Origin: JBDRNO01 sp043811005
Lineage (GTDB): Bacteria; Bacteroidota; Bacteroidia; NORP154
Direction: 5' to 3'
Assembly (NCBI GenBank): GCA_043811005.1
Contig: JBDRNO010000007.1
Span: 1-6,916 of the forward strand
DNA length: 6,916 nucleotides
In this document: piece by piece, positions 6,793-6,916 of the stretch
How positions within the stretch are numbered: the first letter of the stretch is position 1
Layout of the letters: each line of letters starts with the position of its first letter
Translations under genes and position numbers: made by a program
The notes under the pieces: generated by a model
Told to the model about the DNA's origin: nothing
Database searches by the model: none
What the model saw: the letters and a program-made list of their open reading frames with translations, nothing else

Positions 6793-6880
6793 TTCGTATT
6801 TTCGTACAAAATTACTCACTTTAATGTTTAATTTTAGCGGTGTTCGTGAATTCCGCTTCGCTCCATTTCGTATTTCGTAG
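6793..6880. repeat. Two TTCGTATTTCGTA-type copies upstream of namZ
   Basis: TTCGTATTTTCGTAC (6793-6807) and TTCGTATTTCGTAG (6867-6880) are near-identical direct copies 60 bp apart. The first overlaps the proposed namZ promoter by one base. A GTTCGTGAATTCCGC stretch lies between them. No coding sequence is seen from 6740 to the window end. Confidence 0.35.
6807..6814 (-). promoter_or_regulatory. Probable -7 promoter element for namZ
   Basis: The minus strand reads TAATTTTG, matching TAnnTTTG, 67 bp before the ATG at 6739, giving a leader of about 60 nt. No TTG is seen at the expected -33 distance, so the call is tentative. Confidence 0.4.
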
Positions 6881-6916
6881 CAATAATGAATTTAAAAGTG
6901 ACTATTTTTTGAACAC

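Overview
The window is a stretch of a probable Bacteroidota chromosome. The grounds are an AT-rich sequence with no Shine-Dalgarno before any of the genes, three TAnnTTTG-type -7 promoter elements, and gene families common in that phylum, such as a secreted NamZ/DUF1343 muramidase and a UMF1 transporter. All five protein genes lie on the minus strand, so transcription runs from the right end of the window to the left. No RNA gene, CRISPR array, transposase or integrase is visible.

In transcription order: (1) 5474-6739 encodes a secreted exo-beta-N-acetylmuramidase-like protein (NamZ, GH171/DUF1343), with a promoter near 6807 and an apparent in-frame insertion at 5816-5869. (2) A 57-bp imperfect palindrome lies 3 bases after its stop. 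(3) 4323-5351 encodes a zinc-dependent medium-chain alcohol dehydrogenase. (4) 2347-4275, 47 bp further on and possibly co-transcribed, encodes a CPA2 cation:proton antiporter with C-terminal RCK/TrkA domains. (5) A spacer of about 150 bp holds a degenerate 7-bp-period repeat and a promoter. (6) 829-2195 encodes a UMF1-type MFS transporter. Its conserved N-terminus is encoded, but no ATG, GTG or TTG precedes it in frame. The nearest suitable ATG (2193-2195) is one base out of frame across a T5 run. (7) 174-752 encodes a small exported protein of unknown function with its own promoter. It is flanked by 15-bp inverted repeats and followed by a large stem-loop, so it looks like a self-contained cassette.

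The genes do not form one recognisable pathway: cell-wall recycling, redox, ion homeostasis and export or uptake stand side by side. The most unusual content is non-coding. Several different repeat types (7-bp-period arrays, GC-rich palindromes, long stem-loops) invade or abut coding sequence. They alter the N-terminus and C-terminus of the MFS protein and probably the interior of NamZ. The possible new system here is the 146-839 cassette unit (promoter, secreted gene, stem-loop) and the period-7 arrays. Both are inferences from one window and need genome-wide comparison.
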